Source: Parelaphostrongylus tenuis
Lineage: Eukaryota; Nematoda; Chromadorea; Rhabditida; Metastrongylidae
NCBI GenBank assembly: GCA_019055375.1
Contig: JAHQIW010000477.1
Coordinates: 1 to 64,000 of the forward strand
DNA length: 64,000 nt
Direction: 5' to 3'
Part shown: positions 46,948 through 58,739 of the stretch, in pieces
How the letters are laid out: each line of letters starts with the position of its first letter
Numbering within the stretch: the stretch's first letter is position 1
Translations under genes and position numbers: made by a program
Notes under the pieces: generated by a model
Told to the model about the DNA's origin: nothing
The model's input: the letters and a program-made list of their open reading frames with translations, nothing else
Databases searched by the model: none

Positions 46948-47299
46948 ATGAAGTTTCTATTGCTTATGGCACTCGTTTGTATGACAGTCGCCCGTCCGTA
47001 TCGTGGCGGCTACAAACACTCAGCACACCACCCTAGCAAAGGTACAACTAAATGATAATCACACATCTTCTAGGAGCAATGAAATGAGTAACTCATTTAC
47101 AGATTCTGACGAGAGCGGTTTATCAAATGGTCCAGACTACAGCAACGAAAGCGACGACGACAACGATGAATGTCCGCACACTTCAGACTCCATGAACGTT
47201 CTTATGAAGAGTGGTTTACTCATACTGGCAACGACGTCCCAGATCCATATTCTTATGGAGCTGACAGCGCTGGAAACATGCGTCAGTGAAATTGCTTGA
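46948..47299 (+). CDS. Secreted acidic Ser/Asp-rich small protein, two exons
   Basis: 'ctatttag' ends one base before the ATG, a good trans-splice acceptor. Exon 1 (46948-47041) encodes a clear signal peptide (MKFLLLMALVCMTVA) and a basic, His- and Tyr-containing stretch (RPYRGGYKHSAHHPSK). A 61-bp intron (GTACAA ... TTTACAG) leads to exon 2 (47103-47299), which encodes SDESGLSNGPDYSNESDDDN and then a hydrophobic C-terminal part (MNVLMKSGLLILATTS) to a TGA. The frame is open throughout, about 96 residues. The minus-strand paralogue at 57251-57560 shares leader, intron position and phase, and the DSDE start of exon 2. Downstream, LEEVEQEFAY in another frame is also conserved there, so the true C-terminus may differ. 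Exported; function unknown. Confidence 0.65.
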
Positions 47300-47304
47300 A
47301 GAAG

Positions 47305-47950
47305 TGGAACAGGAGTTTGCTTACATCTCAAGTAAACAATTTGATATTAGTCTGTGGAATGTAGCACCAGAGGCGGTTTTCTATCTGAAGGTCAGCATTC
47401 AGTTTCAGTGATAATCTCTTTGTATGTATACCTTGATGTAATCAGTTTGCATTCCCATAGAAGAACTTCTAAACGATTCCATAGGTAATAGTCAACTGTT
47501 TTGTAGATTGGTAAAATGTCTCACTATGGAAGTTTTACGTATACATAGGGTACGAAGAGATTATGTAAAAATGATAGTAGATTTTCTCTCCTACAACTAG
47601 GATTATTTCGAAAACCAATATTTGCTGTGTTTAGGCCACCAATCGAAGAAGACAGCGACAGACATTAGTTGTTGCAAGGATACTGCTAAGAATATCAATT
47701 GTTAGGCCATAATCATAATTTCTAGTAGCTTCAGTTGCGAGATCCTCCCGAATGCCTCACTCCTGGAGAAGTACCACGTACCAATGAATAAGGTTTAGGA
47801 GAGATTATGTAAAAACGAGAAAAGTTACTTGAGAAGTCGGGTGATAATCAAAATTTATCACTCAGACTAAAAGTCTCAAGTTTTATATCATTCACAAAAA
47901 AGCCGGATAGACATAAAAAAACATGAACAACTTTTGATTAATGCGCGATT
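47305..47950. other. No recognisable gene
   Basis: 'aggagagattatgtaaaaacgag' type words recur (47550, 47800), a weak local duplication. Confidence 0.3.
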
Positions 47951-47954
47951 GCAG

Positions 47955-48244
47955 GGCATTGTTTGGGACCGAGTATTGGCACTCAACCACCGCTTCACAC
48001 AACAGTCCTTTATCACCGAATTTTCGATTGGGAGTGCGTTAGTTCGCGAAACTTATCTCGAGAAGCTACACTTTTCCATATGTTAGTAGCACATGCGGTA
48101 AGATACAAGGAAAAACAGATAAGTTGTATGAGTTCCTCTGTGGCACAGGGCGACATCACCACATAATGAGACTAGATTGATTGTATTTTGCAGATTTTTG
48201 AAAATGTAACTTTTCTTCTCTTATCGACCGCTTTTATTCAGAGA
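47955..48244 (+). CDS. Candidate pair of exons, unrecognised
   Basis: Exon 47955-48097 has acceptor 'gattgcag' and donor GTAAGA. Exon 48194-48244 has acceptor 'attttgcag' and donor GTGAGT. Phases agree (first ends on a codon boundary). The reading is LYHRIFDWECVSSRNLSREA, then FHMLVAHA joined to IFENVTFLLLSTAFIQR. The first exon is open in another frame too, so coding is uncertain. Confidence 0.35.
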
Positions 48245-48339
48245 GTGAGTCTGACTATTCGCCTAGCCAGTCTCAGAGACTCTACTCTCTCCTGTCTTTT
48301 TGTATACGTACTGGTGGTAAACATGTTTTTCAGTGCCCT

Positions 48340-48540
48340 TTTAGAACGCCAGCAGACCCCCACCATGCCCGCAAGGAAGGATGTTCGACAACGCGACACT
48401 ATATTGCCACAGCTGTTCACTGCTGCACTGCAGTGGATAACGAAGTCGCTCGATTGGGACAATAAAGGACCCACAGATCAACGGAAATTTTAAAATTGGG
48501 ATATCAGTTGAAGTTCCAAGGACCATGACTTTGTGGAGCT
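48340..48540 (+). mobile_element. RTE retrotransposon fragment
   Basis: KDVRQRDTILPQLFTAALQW then ITKSLDWDNKG, the RT block just before the ADD box (family form G-V-R-Q-G-D-T-I-S-P). The rest is lost. Confidence 0.8.
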
Positions 48541-48554
48541 TCACTTTTTACAAA

Positions 48555-48850
48555 GAAAAATGACTTTTATGACATCACACCACCGCCAATAGCAGTTAAA
48601 TGAAAAGAATTCTGATTGATAATGAATACCCAATATCTGTCATCATCAATGAGCTCAGTTCCGATAGCGACCACCCACGCTAGGCCGCTGACGGTTGGTC
48701 GCTGACAGATAGATGCGTTGCAGCGTAGAAAGAGTAGTGTCGTGTCGGGCGTCGATCGTGCAACGATTCAGCATGCGCTACCGGACAGTCACCACCTGAC
48801 GTAAAAGTTCTGCACATCACCCTTCATCACCGGGTAAAACAAAAAATTAT
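48555..48850 (+). repeat. SINE family T1 with leading body
   Basis: Begins with a tail 'gacatcacaccaccgccaat', passes the body 'gctgacagatagatgcgttg', then a damaged tRNA-like head and 'aaagttctgcacatcaccc'. Parallel to 63540-63840. Confidence 0.65.
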
Positions 48851-48859
48851 ACTATCGCC

Positions 48860-50100
48860 TAAGGCATTCGACAAAAAAGAGTTTGAAAAATAGAAAGTAT
48901 GCTCAATTTATCATTATGGCGTGAGTGTCTAGCGTAGTTTGAGGCACTGTATTGAACATAGAGCACGGTAAGTTAATAGCTATTGTGGTGCACCGCGCCA
49001 GTCTGTTCTGTATGGCCTTCTATATGCTTGTGCATGCATGTCCGGCTGTCTGCTTGACTTCCCACAAAGTGCGGCGCCGCCATTAAAATGGCTGAGTGGA
49101 TTGTAATGAAAGTAAAAGAGTGAGAAAAAAGACAAAGAGAAGCATCAATGGTACACCTTGGGTATGAACCGTTAGTCTAAGAAGCCAGAGGCTGTCACTC
49201 GGAGATAATGACATAGTTGTGCGAAAACAATCACAAAATAAGTTTTGTTTGTCAAGAATGATACTGCAGATTGCAATAAAACACCACTTAATCAGAATAA
49301 TTCTTTTTACATGACCGGTCGTCACATCTGCTATGTGAATGATTCCTGCATTTCTCGCATCGGGTTCGTCTCGCATCCATTGTTTCAAAGGTCTTCGAAT
49401 ACTTAGAGTGTTGTTTCAACTGCTGCGTCGTCTCTCACGCGGCAATTGCAGGTAGGCAGCACCTGCATGTTGACTTCTCCCTCTAACTTACTGCGCTTGC
49501 CCTTCACGAGGTGGAACGCCGCCAGTAGTACAACAGCTGAGTGAGATTTGACGTCGTGCGGCTTGATACGAAACTTGTCATATGGTCCTCAAAGAGTCAA
49601 ACAACATGTATCTCAATATTCATGAAAAGTTTCAAGAACCTAGAAGTCTTGTAGGTCAAACACTTAATTCTTTTTAATTACAGTGGAACATTCTGATGTA
49701 TTTTGAATGAACAGAAGAGATAAAAGCTGTTAAGCTTCTTGTTATTCGGCACTGTCACTCAACGCGCAATTCGATGCATCAAAATTAGAGACTCATTAGT
49801 TCACTTGTTTATTTGAATTCATACGAGGTTCCCATTACATCGAAATAGTAACAGGAATGATATGGAAACAAATATAAGCTCATAACATCTTATAATATCA
49901 CGAGGAAGGCAATAGTCTTCGAGAGCTTTTGTAAAGAATACCTGCTGAAGGTATTTTTACGATTTTGAATCAGAGAAAGGAGTATTTCGAGTGAGCTGAC
50001 TGATAAGGTGAAATTGAAGCTTGAGGCGCTACATCTCAACTTGTAATACAATTTACTAGCCTAAAATTCTTTCCACAAACTGTCCCTGTTCAAGAGATTT
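48860..50100. other. No gene; weak duplication
   Basis: 'cgccgccattaaaatggctgagtg' type sequence at 49068 resembles 'cgccgccagtagtacaacagctgagtg' at 49510, with related flanks ('cttgacttcccacaaagtg' against 'cttgcccttcacgaggtgg'). Confidence 0.35.
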
Positions 50101-50106
50101 GCACAA

Positions 50107-50432
50107 ATATAGTATAAAGGATAAAAGCACCAAACTCTCGGCGTTGATCAATCCCTGAGAGGTGCGCCATGCATTCGTCTTGAGTTTTTAACTTCGTCTG
50201 AGGTGATTGAATGTATATCTGGCCTCTACAGTGACTCGCGGTGGCCTCCCCTGAACCGAGTCGGTGCTGCTTATCCTCCCAGACAAGTCTGAGACCGGTC
50301 TGGTACCAATTTACCGATTCCGGATGGATGGATGGCTTGGTGAGCTATGAGAGCGAGATCGAAACATCAATCCCGCATGCGATGCAGAGCACCTCTAACC
50401 ACTGCGCTACATGCGCCCGAAAGTTAGTATGT
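50107..50432 (-). repeat. SINE family T2 copy
   Basis: Reverse of 7047-7325: tail 'aaaggataaaagc', body 'cagacaagtctgagac', and the tRNA-like head complement 'cacctctaaccactgcgcta'. The 71-codon frame at 50241 lies inside the SINE. Confidence 0.8.
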
Positions 50433-50439
50433 GAAAGAA

Positions 50440-51315
50440 AAAAGATTACCACCTAAAACAAGCTTTTCATAAGTGTGCAGTTTGTAATACAGTTCCCATT
50501 TTTCATGTCAGGGCTATGCAAATACTGGTTTCATGACTTACTAACGATTTTTGATCTCATAGATATCTTTACATTTTGCCAACGAAATACAAGTTCGCTA
50601 CACTACTCGTGAGCTAGAATTTTGAAAGTAGAAAGTTGTGCATAGAATTAGACTATGAAGTGTGGTGTCCCGACGGTTTCATTTCTACAAAAATCAACCT
50701 GTTTTGAATTTTTACAAGGGAGACTTGAGGATGAACGTCACTTATTATAGCTAACGACATCGATTAGGCCAGCAGAGTGGATGAATTAGTGTAGCTTTCT
50801 AAAGTTGTGGCATCAGTGAGATAGACCAAAGCTGAATTCAGTGCATTTTTGCTCTAATATGTGGAATAGGTGTTTGCGAATGAGTTTAGTACGAATTGTT
50901 GATCTACCGATGACATTATCCGTTTTTCATCACTATCACTCGTACCCGTTTTTCAGTCACTATCACTTGTAACTTATAAGGCTTATGACTAGCGCCAATT
51001 ACTCATATCGTCAGATGTTTATGTGGTGTTTGTTTATTGTCCCGCACACTAGAACCATGTGATGTACAACGAAATTGCTTTACTTATACCAGTTGTTCAG
51101 ATGGACGAATATCATTCATTCATAGTTTATTTCCGACGCGCGTCTTTAGCAGCTACCTCTCTACACAACTCTTGATCTAATGCTTTTGATCTATATCAAC
51201 TATATAACTTCATAGGATTACATATCCCATCCACCAAACGATATAGAACTACAAAATTTATCCGCCACAAGCAACTCAATGTGTTGCAATGGATGTCACC
51301 GCTTGAGCTTTTCCC
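50440..51315. other. No recognisable gene
   Basis: Nothing assigned. Confidence 0.4.
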
Positions 51316-51320
51316 CTTAG

Positions 51321-51741
51321 TATTTGTTGGTTTGACTGCATATCTGCGTTGTGCGAATTATTTCTCATCGTATTTAAAACTGTTACGGCCTCTCTTAACC
51401 TTTTCAAAACCATGCGTACAACCTGTATGCAAACTTTGTTATGAAAAGTATTTTAAATTTGATTTTTCAATTGCTGTAAGTAACCAACGATGAGTTATAA
51501 ATCATTCTTGCATTGTGCGATTTCCATCACTAATTTATTAATGTTCATTTTGGATCAATCAATTTATTATATTACTTTTGAACGTTATAATTTAACCAAG
51601 TGTGCAACATGCTTTTAGGAAAATTCCAATCCACCTCAAGAACCGAAGCGAGAATTTAATTTTCAGCCAATTTTAGATCGCATAGGTCCAATTTTATTTC
51701 AACTAACTTTGCTAAAAAAATCAGTTGCTGGAATATTATGA
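51321..51741 (+). CDS. Candidate two terminal exons, unrecognised protein
   Basis: Exon 51321-51475 follows 'ttttccccttag' and ends at GTAAGT. It reads FVGLTAYLRCANYFSSYLKL, then CVQPVCKLCYEKYFKFDF. Exon 51619-51741 follows 'gcttttag', joins in phase, and reads PPQEPKREFNFQPILDRIG, then LFQLTLLKKSVAGIL and a stop. Four Cys lie close together in exon 1. No family recognised. A minus-strand open frame (51699-51947) overlaps the end and could instead be the coding strand. Confidence 0.45.
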
Positions 51742-51749
51742 TAATACGG

Positions 51750-54450
51750 AGAAGTAGAGTTGTATCTGCATAATGAACCTGAATGGGTCGCAAATATTTT
51801 TACCTGCTCGTCATAATTACTTTCAATCCTATTTCGAGCTTCATTTTTGGCTGAAGTTGTAAGCAGTGAAGTAGAGTGGCGTCTCATTATCGCTGTTTTC
51901 GACCGCAGTTGATTTGGTACAAAGCAGCTGTACGTATTTGGAAACACAAACTAAAACAAACGCAGGACTACGGTTTGTATACTACTAATTTTTGAAAATT
52001 GCTATTGAAACGGGTAAAGATGCAGAATGGAGAGAAGGCGTCTTACTATTTAGAAAGGCTGAAACGGTCATTCGATTTCCAGACAAATTTTACTGAACAA
52101 CAAAAGTTGGACAAATACTGGATTCTCGCTACATCGACAAAGCTGATCCTAATGCAAGTAATGTAATTCAAAATTATTTGCAACTTTGTACATGTCCAAT
52201 TTACCAAGGTCAAGGTGTCTTATCGTTAGGAGATGCAAACTGATGCTGAAATTGTGCAATTTGGCTGAACGATGAGCTATTTGGGGAAAGCATTAATAAG
52301 ATTATGCGTACAACACAAATTATAAAAGCTGTTCCACTTAATCGATTTTCTCATGCGATATCTTTCGAGTACCATGCTTCGACTCATAATAAACTTTGCG
52401 ATCAAACTAGAAAATCGTGAAAATGTCTATATTTGTGTCAACAGCAAAGTCTTTGAAGATTGAGCGAAATTGCGTACTTCTGCAGACGATGAGCTCGCTG
52501 AAACCATTTCCGGCATTGACTTCTAAAGCATTCCTTAAGCAACAACTTATCGAGGTGCTTTAAGAAGTGCTCCAAAGTCTTTATTAGGAATTCGACGCAA
52601 AATTGGATCCTGAAGAGCGATTGAAAGGCGTTACATTGGAACTTATATATTTAGAATATGAACAGCCGTTCAAGTATATCATCATGACCGATGCCGTCTA
52701 TGGTGTCTTACATTGTAATTTCGAAGACCCACTCGCAACAGTGGGCGTGGGAGTCGCTCAATGAAAAGTACCATAACGTTGAACTAAGAACATACAGCAA
52801 AGCAATGCATATGATGATTTATGATTACTATTCGGATATTCTACTAGTCATGTCCTCCTTCCGTCATGTAAAAAAGGACACTCTTTTGCTATTGGACAGG
52901 GGTATCTGAAGGGGCCTCTTACGCTAGAGATAGTTTTCCGCAGGAATATTAGTAGTTATTAAGAAACTTCAATCCCGGGAAACTAAGAAATACACTTTTT
53001 CACTCTATTTCATTTGATCCGTCTTCATAGTGTTTTTTTCACTGCGCGGATCCCAATTCTTCTAGCATTCAATTCGTTTTTCATCTTCTTCTTGAACGGC
53101 GTAGAACACTGGTTGAGCAATCTCCATTCAATTTCGAGAATAACCTTACCATGACGTTTCATAGGACGTTGTTGTTGACTGTGGAGAGAAGTGGGGGGGG
53201 GGGGTCGGGAAGCTTAGCTTCACGTGCGCCACGACCAACATCGCAACCACTTGGTCACAGCGTCTTCCAAGAATATGGAATATAGATTAAAAATAGAATA
53301 TTTCATAATACCATTCCGTACGAAATACACTCACCTTTCAAAAAAGCCTTATGGCATGCTGTAACACTAGAAATAATTGTATGCACACGTGCTGCGCGCC
53401 AATCGCTCGTATTTCGCAGACGACGAAGCATTGCTTCAAAATATCACTGATCAATGAATAAAGCAAATCTCGAAGATTTTTTACGCACATTTGTTCTTTT
53501 TTCAGGAAGGCCTTTTTGCAACGCTGTAACTCGGGAAAAGCCTTTTGTTTCGCACACGCAACGCTTCATCACGTAGATTTTCGTTGACTAACTGAAAGTT
53601 TACATTCGGCAGACATTTATAGGTTACCGGGTTACGTCGTAAACTTATGCTTTCCATTTTTGCTCAGTTTATCAAAAAAAAAAAAAACTCAAAAATAAGC
53701 CCAAGCCTGAAATGAGATAGATAATAAGAAGCCTGAGAAGCCTGAGCTTTATTACGAACAACAAATGCGCTTATAGAGGAAATAGTGCAGGCCCAGGGTC
53801 ATATGTTTTAAGCAGTAGTAATTCCCAAAACGAGCAAAAGTTACAAATTGAATATCAGAAGCGGTACTCTACATGTGGAAAACGCTTGCGCGATAGATAA
53901 AGCGTTGTCGATCCATAGTCATTAACATATATATATCGACACGCAATGCAAGTTGGGTTCGAGACCAGTGTTACTTTTTCCTGCTACAGTGCAGTAAAAT
54001 AAAATTTTATAAAACAAGTGGAGTACTGGAGTTTTCGAGACTTACGCTATCAAATAGTTAGTAATAGTCTGAGGAAAGAGCTCTGTCTTACGAGAAAACC
54101 AGTGGCTGAAACATAAATTTATTTTCTTTCTTATTACACCTTAAGGAAGTCTTTTAAAAGTAATGAATTCTTGATATCTTCGAAATTTACACTATTGATG
54201 ATTATTAAAAATTTAAAAAAGAGTTCTGTCCTGCGAGATAGAAGATATGGTGACGCTTCTGAGATGTTATTTTATTTTCACTGTTATCGCACTGTAAGAA
54301 GGCCTTTTTGAATGAAACAAGCTTTTTTAAATTTCTCGAGATTTGACTTCAAATGAGTTTTAAAGGTTCAGCAAAAAATTTGTGTTTAGCGAAAAATTTT
54401 CCTCCAGAGCGTCTGTCGCAAAACAGAAAAGCACATAGATCTTTTATTTT
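51750..54450. other. No recognisable gene; G12 run
   Basis: A run of 12 G lies at 53193-53204. A minus-strand frame at 51820-51947 reads LRSKTAIMRRHSTSLLTTS and ends at GTAAAA, possibly an exon. Otherwise nothing. Confidence 0.35.
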
Positions 54451-54539
54451 AACAGCACTTTTTGTCGGTGAAGGATCGATTCATACCTGTTCCTGACAAG
54501 GCACGTGAGCATTCAAAAGACCTGCCTTCAGTTTTTATT

Positions 54540-55040
54540 ACACACTTACCCTGCTCTTCAAATATTGTGTGTCGATGTGCACGATTCCTAGTCATTGAAA
54601 ACCAGCAAGACCGTGTTGTTGTTCAAAAAGGTAGACCTTCATGGCACTTGCAACTATCGCCCAATCTACTTGTTATCTGTTGTCTAAGGACTGATTACTT
54701 AAGTCATTGGCAGAGCTCTGGATGAAAGTGAGTCACGAGAGTATATAGAACTGTGGATAGGTTTCCTGTAATCGACTCAATACAACAGACCACATCCATA
54801 CGAAAACCGTTTTCACTGAAGTAAGACAAGAACATGAGAAACGGTTCTGCCTTACCTTCATTGAAGAAGATCTTTGATTAAGTTGAACAACAAGCAGTCA
54901 TAGAAGCATTGAACAGCCTGGGAGTCTCCATTTAGTGCAAAAAGAATGTTTGTGGGCTGTATGATGAGTTTACAGTCGAAAAATCATCATATGGCGACAT
55001 CGTTATCGGTGTGAGAAGAGAGATTCGACATGGCGATGCT
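54540..55040 (+). mobile_element. Decayed RTE fragment
   Basis: The plus strand near 54590 matches the RTE segment that reads on its strand as KTSKTVLL..K, then CNYRPIYLLSVV. After several stops, QQAVIEALNSLGVSI (compare TEAVTEALDNQGA) near 54890. More decayed than the others. Confidence 0.65.
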
Positions 55041-55044
55041 AGCT

Positions 55045-56400
55045 CAAGTAATTATAACCAACTTTTAGTTAACTTCGGCTTTGCAAATCAATCGCATATT
55101 CTTTAGTGATTGAACGAAAACACAAAGTTGATAGAAAACTTATTCACTCGGCCAACATTCCAGCGCGTTTTGTCTTAATCGGAGACGATTATTTCAAGCT
55201 AGTGCTCCACAATTGCTCCCCTCGTTGTGGCCTTTGTCGATCGAGTTGGATCTTCTTTGAAGGAGCAGCTCTCAAATAGGCATCTCACCCAGCAGTGCCC
55301 CTTTTAAACAGGAGGGTTGTTGATGATATGGTAGTCAGTCGATATAGTATTATTTTTCAGCAAGCAATCCATCCTGTAAAAGTCGCTGTTTTATTCGCTT
55401 GCACTTGCACTCAACTTTATGATACATCAAGAAACCGACATTCCTTTATTATTTCCTTTGTCTTCACGTATTTTTGCATTAATTGAGGCATTCGGAGAAA
55501 ACACAAGCCACAAAAACAGGCAGTCAATGGCGTCGAAATGCCCCAAACTTGCGCAGCTGATTTGGGGGAAAAGATGACTGGCTCTACTTTTGAATGTAAA
55601 ATTATCTGAAGTTGTCTGCATGACCTTCTCTCTTCGCCTCACAAGTGTTGAGATGCCCCTCTGTTTTTACCAAGATTGTGAAAACGACTTCAGCTGATAT
55701 TTTTTAACGAAGCTTTTCCAAGCTGATAACTTCTGCTCGTGTTATTTTTCTATACACGCTACGAGTTATTTCTCATGTATCTTCTGCTATCGATCTGGCC
55801 TAATGAAATTTGTATGGTGAGAAGCGCTGAACTGCTGAATCACCATACTTATGCTCTTTCCCCAAAAAGCAGAGATCTCCAATGATCTCCAATCCGTCTG
55901 AGTATTCTGTACTATATCGAGATTTTCACTGGCATACTAAAAAAGTGCGTTTCGTGTAAAAAATTTGCATGCTCTTCATAGGCTCTTTCAATGTACTATG
56001 ACATGCAATTTTTCAAATTTATTGTGGTTTCAATTTTGATCGAATTCGGCATCTAGTTGGGTGAGGCAGCTAGTAAAAGAACGAACGTGCAATGCACCGT
56101 ATCCAATACTGTGCCTTAACCCATGCTCTGCATTAAGGACAGTTGAAAATTGAGCATATTTCCTAACGTAGAATGTTTTTCTTACAACTGATATGAAGCT
56201 CAAGAAGAACAAACTCATAGTGCTAAGTGTTAAATTTGGGATATTGTTCAATTTGTTTTGTGAATCTGATTGTTCTTGATTCACACATCTTCATCTCTCC
56301 ACTGAAACTCCATACTTCTCCATCAGTGATAGAATGAAAATGAGCATCACATTACTAGACTCTATGATTCTAAGTCACTGAGTCAGCTAAACAATGATAA
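55045..56400. other. No recognisable gene
   Basis: Short frames at 55295, 55427 and 56030 lack motifs. Confidence 0.4.
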
Positions 56401-56409
56401 ACTCAATTA

Positions 56410-56935
56410 TGTAGAGTGGTGTGCAGAAAACGTTTTCGTCAGCTGTAATTCGAACCCAGATCTTAATCCTTCCGGGAGCATGTGCTAAACCGTTGCACCA
56501 CCGACGCTCGTTTTGCACTCCACTCTTTCTACGCTACAACGCGTTATCTGTCAACAGCTAACCGTCTACGGTGTGGCGGGGCAGTCATTTTCGACATCAA
56601 ACCCACTTTTGTTGACAGATATTGGTTTCAATAATCAATCCGAAATCATTTTATTTATTACGTTGTATCATTTATACGGATAACGAGTTCAATAATCAAT
56701 AATTTATTACAGATAACGCGTTGTAGCGTAGAAAGAGTGGAATGCAAAACGAGAGTCGGTGGTGCAAACGGTTTAGCACATGCTCCCCGAAAGAGTAAGG
56801 TCTGGGTTCAAATCCCAGCTGACGCAAACGTTTTTGCACACCACTCTACATCATTGGGTTTAAAGAAACATCATAACACCGCCAATAGGCATAGCACCGC
56901 AATAGGCGGTCAAATAAAATGATTTCGGATAAGCA
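56410..56935. repeat. SINE family T1 foldback pair, about 520 bp
   Basis: The minus copy (56410-56600) and plus copy (56715-56935) form long arms: 'atgtagagtggtgtgcag' against 'tgcacaccactctacat', 'ctacgctacaacgcgttat' against 'ataacgcgttgtagcgtag'. The plus copy keeps A-box 'ggtggtgcaaacggtttag' and B-box 'gggttcaaatccc'. The spacer holds a direct repeat 'gttcaataatcaat'. Confidence 0.8.
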
Positions 56936-57250
56936 ATGATACTTATCCAACTAGGCCTCTATAATCATCTGCTTCGAGTGACAGACTGATTACAGTAAGT
57001 ACTGCCCAGACATAACACAAAATTTCCTATTGATCTACAAAGCTAGGTGGACTGCTCATTTAAGTAAATTGGTAAAGGAAACATCTCTAAAGAAAATCAA
57101 AACTTTGCTCTTCAAGCGATGATTTTCAATATCAATCCTCCTATGAAAAATTGCATTTTATATCAAGTTGTACTGAACAATATTGGATTATTTATTCAAG
57201 GTGTAAGCAAATTCCTTCACTTCTTCGAAAAACTTTAGCGGTGCATGTTC

Positions 57251-57560
57251 TCATGCTATGCCATCCTTCATAAGAAGGTGTTGGAAACCTGAAGTGCTGC
57301 CTGAAAAGCCTTCTTCCTCGTCATCATCGTCGTCCTCGTCATCGTCCGTAGTCGTCGTCATCGTCATAATCCTCGTGACTGCCATGTGATGATTCGTTTT
57401 CGTCAGAATCTGAAAACACAATGCTTATTATCACGCTATCATGAAAATTTGCCATAATTGTAGTTATACCTAAAGAGGGGCTGTGCGTGAATCGTCGCCC
57501 TGGGGCCATGGACTAGCAGCTTGCCAGACAAACGAATGCCAGAATCAATAATAGTTTCAT
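57251..57560 (-). pseudogene. Paralogue of the secreted acidic protein, broken
   Basis: Exon 1 57560-57470: MKLLLILAFVCLASC followed by TAG at codon 16, then SMAPGRRFTHSPS in the same frame to a GTATAA donor. Intron 60 bp ending 'gtgttttcag'. Exon 2 from 57409: DSDENESSHGSHEDYDDDDD, then a shift into TDDDEDDDDDEEEGFSGSTS and HLLMKDGIA before TGA. Leader, intron phase and exon 2 start match 46948-47299. The GAC/GAT run explains the slippage-type shift. Nonsense and shift indicate a pseudogene or a poorly read copy. Confidence 0.65.
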
Positions 57561-57745
57561 TCTAGAATGGCAAAATTTTTGGATTTCAATTTCATCTTTC
57601 TAATAGACACTTGGTCGAAATCGTCATCAGCTACATCCTTTGAGCACGCGTCATTACACCTTTACATCCGTTTTTCACAAATAGAGAATGTATGACAGAT
57701 TCAGATTTCACCTCTGCGTGATTCTAAAGCTTGAATTGCTTATAA

Positions 57746-58733
57746 CCAATTGAGGTTACTGCCATTGCCGCGGCTAGAGAGTATTCCTCAGAGTATAGTT
57801 GCTACCTAATTGACAGTTATAGCTCGAATCTGTTTCCAAGCGTAGTCATTGAAGGTGATGAGGAATTTAAACTACTTTGCTCCGTGAACATGATTGAGAT
57901 AAATAATTGCGTCTGAATATTTGGCTAGCTAACATCAGCCGCCTTATCATACCCAAAAAGCTTATCAAAAACCCTTTTACAAAAGGTGCGATGGGTGTGA
58001 CGTCTTCTCAACAGATGACCCCACTGAGTTGCTCTCCCAAATGGTGAAAATTAGTGGAGATGTTAGTGACCTGTTCAATCTGTTCAGTCGTGGTGGAGTT
58101 GTAGAAGGTGGAAGCAATCAATTATGATAAAGATAACTACCCGACTGAATGTCTTACCAGAGCAATCGTACTTCGAGGGTCTCCGAAACTTTTAACCAAT
58201 TTCAGAACTGCAAAATTATGATATGCTCAATTGCATTGATGGGCATGTCTAAGTAATGAGACTGAGAAAAAGAGCAGAAGTGAGTAGTTGAGTTGAAAGA
58301 TCTAGCGGTGAAACAAAGCACAGCATAGAAGAAAATTGTATAGTTTAATTCTTGATGTTAGAATTATAAGAAACGAAGAGTCCTATATAATCTACAGAGG
58401 TAGACATATGATGGTGTTCTTCTTACGTCAAATTTTTGCGTTAGAGCAGAACTGACTAAACTTACGAAAGCCGTCAGAGAGATGCTAATTCGTTTAACGT
58501 TTGCGAAATGGTATTTTTAAGCACACTGATGTATGAATATGGAACAGGTGTAACTGCCATTTCCAAACACTTTACTGCATGAAATCACTACATCTTCTGA
58601 AACAACATCAAAATTTGCTCAGATGATGAGAGCGATAACAAAATGGGCTAATGAAATTTTTGGACGCCCACCATCTTCGTATACGAAACCAGAGTCATGC
58701 CATGAAACATTACAGAATAACCTCAGTTCATGA
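57746..58733 (+). CDS. Three unassigned open stretches, possible exons of one gene
   Basis: 57746-57916 reads VTAIAAAREYSSEYSCYLID, then NLFPSVVIEGDEEFKLLCSV. 57984-58127 reads CDGCDVFSTDDPTELLSQMV, then SDLFNLFSRGGVVEGGS. 58550-58733 reads SETTSKFAQMMRAITKWANE, then FGRPPSSYTKPESCHETLQ and a stop. All are on one strand and protein-like, but I could not place confident splice sites joining them. No family recognised. Confidence 0.3.
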
Positions 58734-58739
58734 AAGTGA

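Noticed and set aside
50241..50456. 71-codon plus-strand frame
   Set aside because: It is the antisense of a T2 SINE.
56737..56922. Possible functional tRNA gene (A and B boxes)
   Set aside because: No acceptor stem or cloverleaf closes around the boxes and the same unit is dispersed as a SINE with a long tail.
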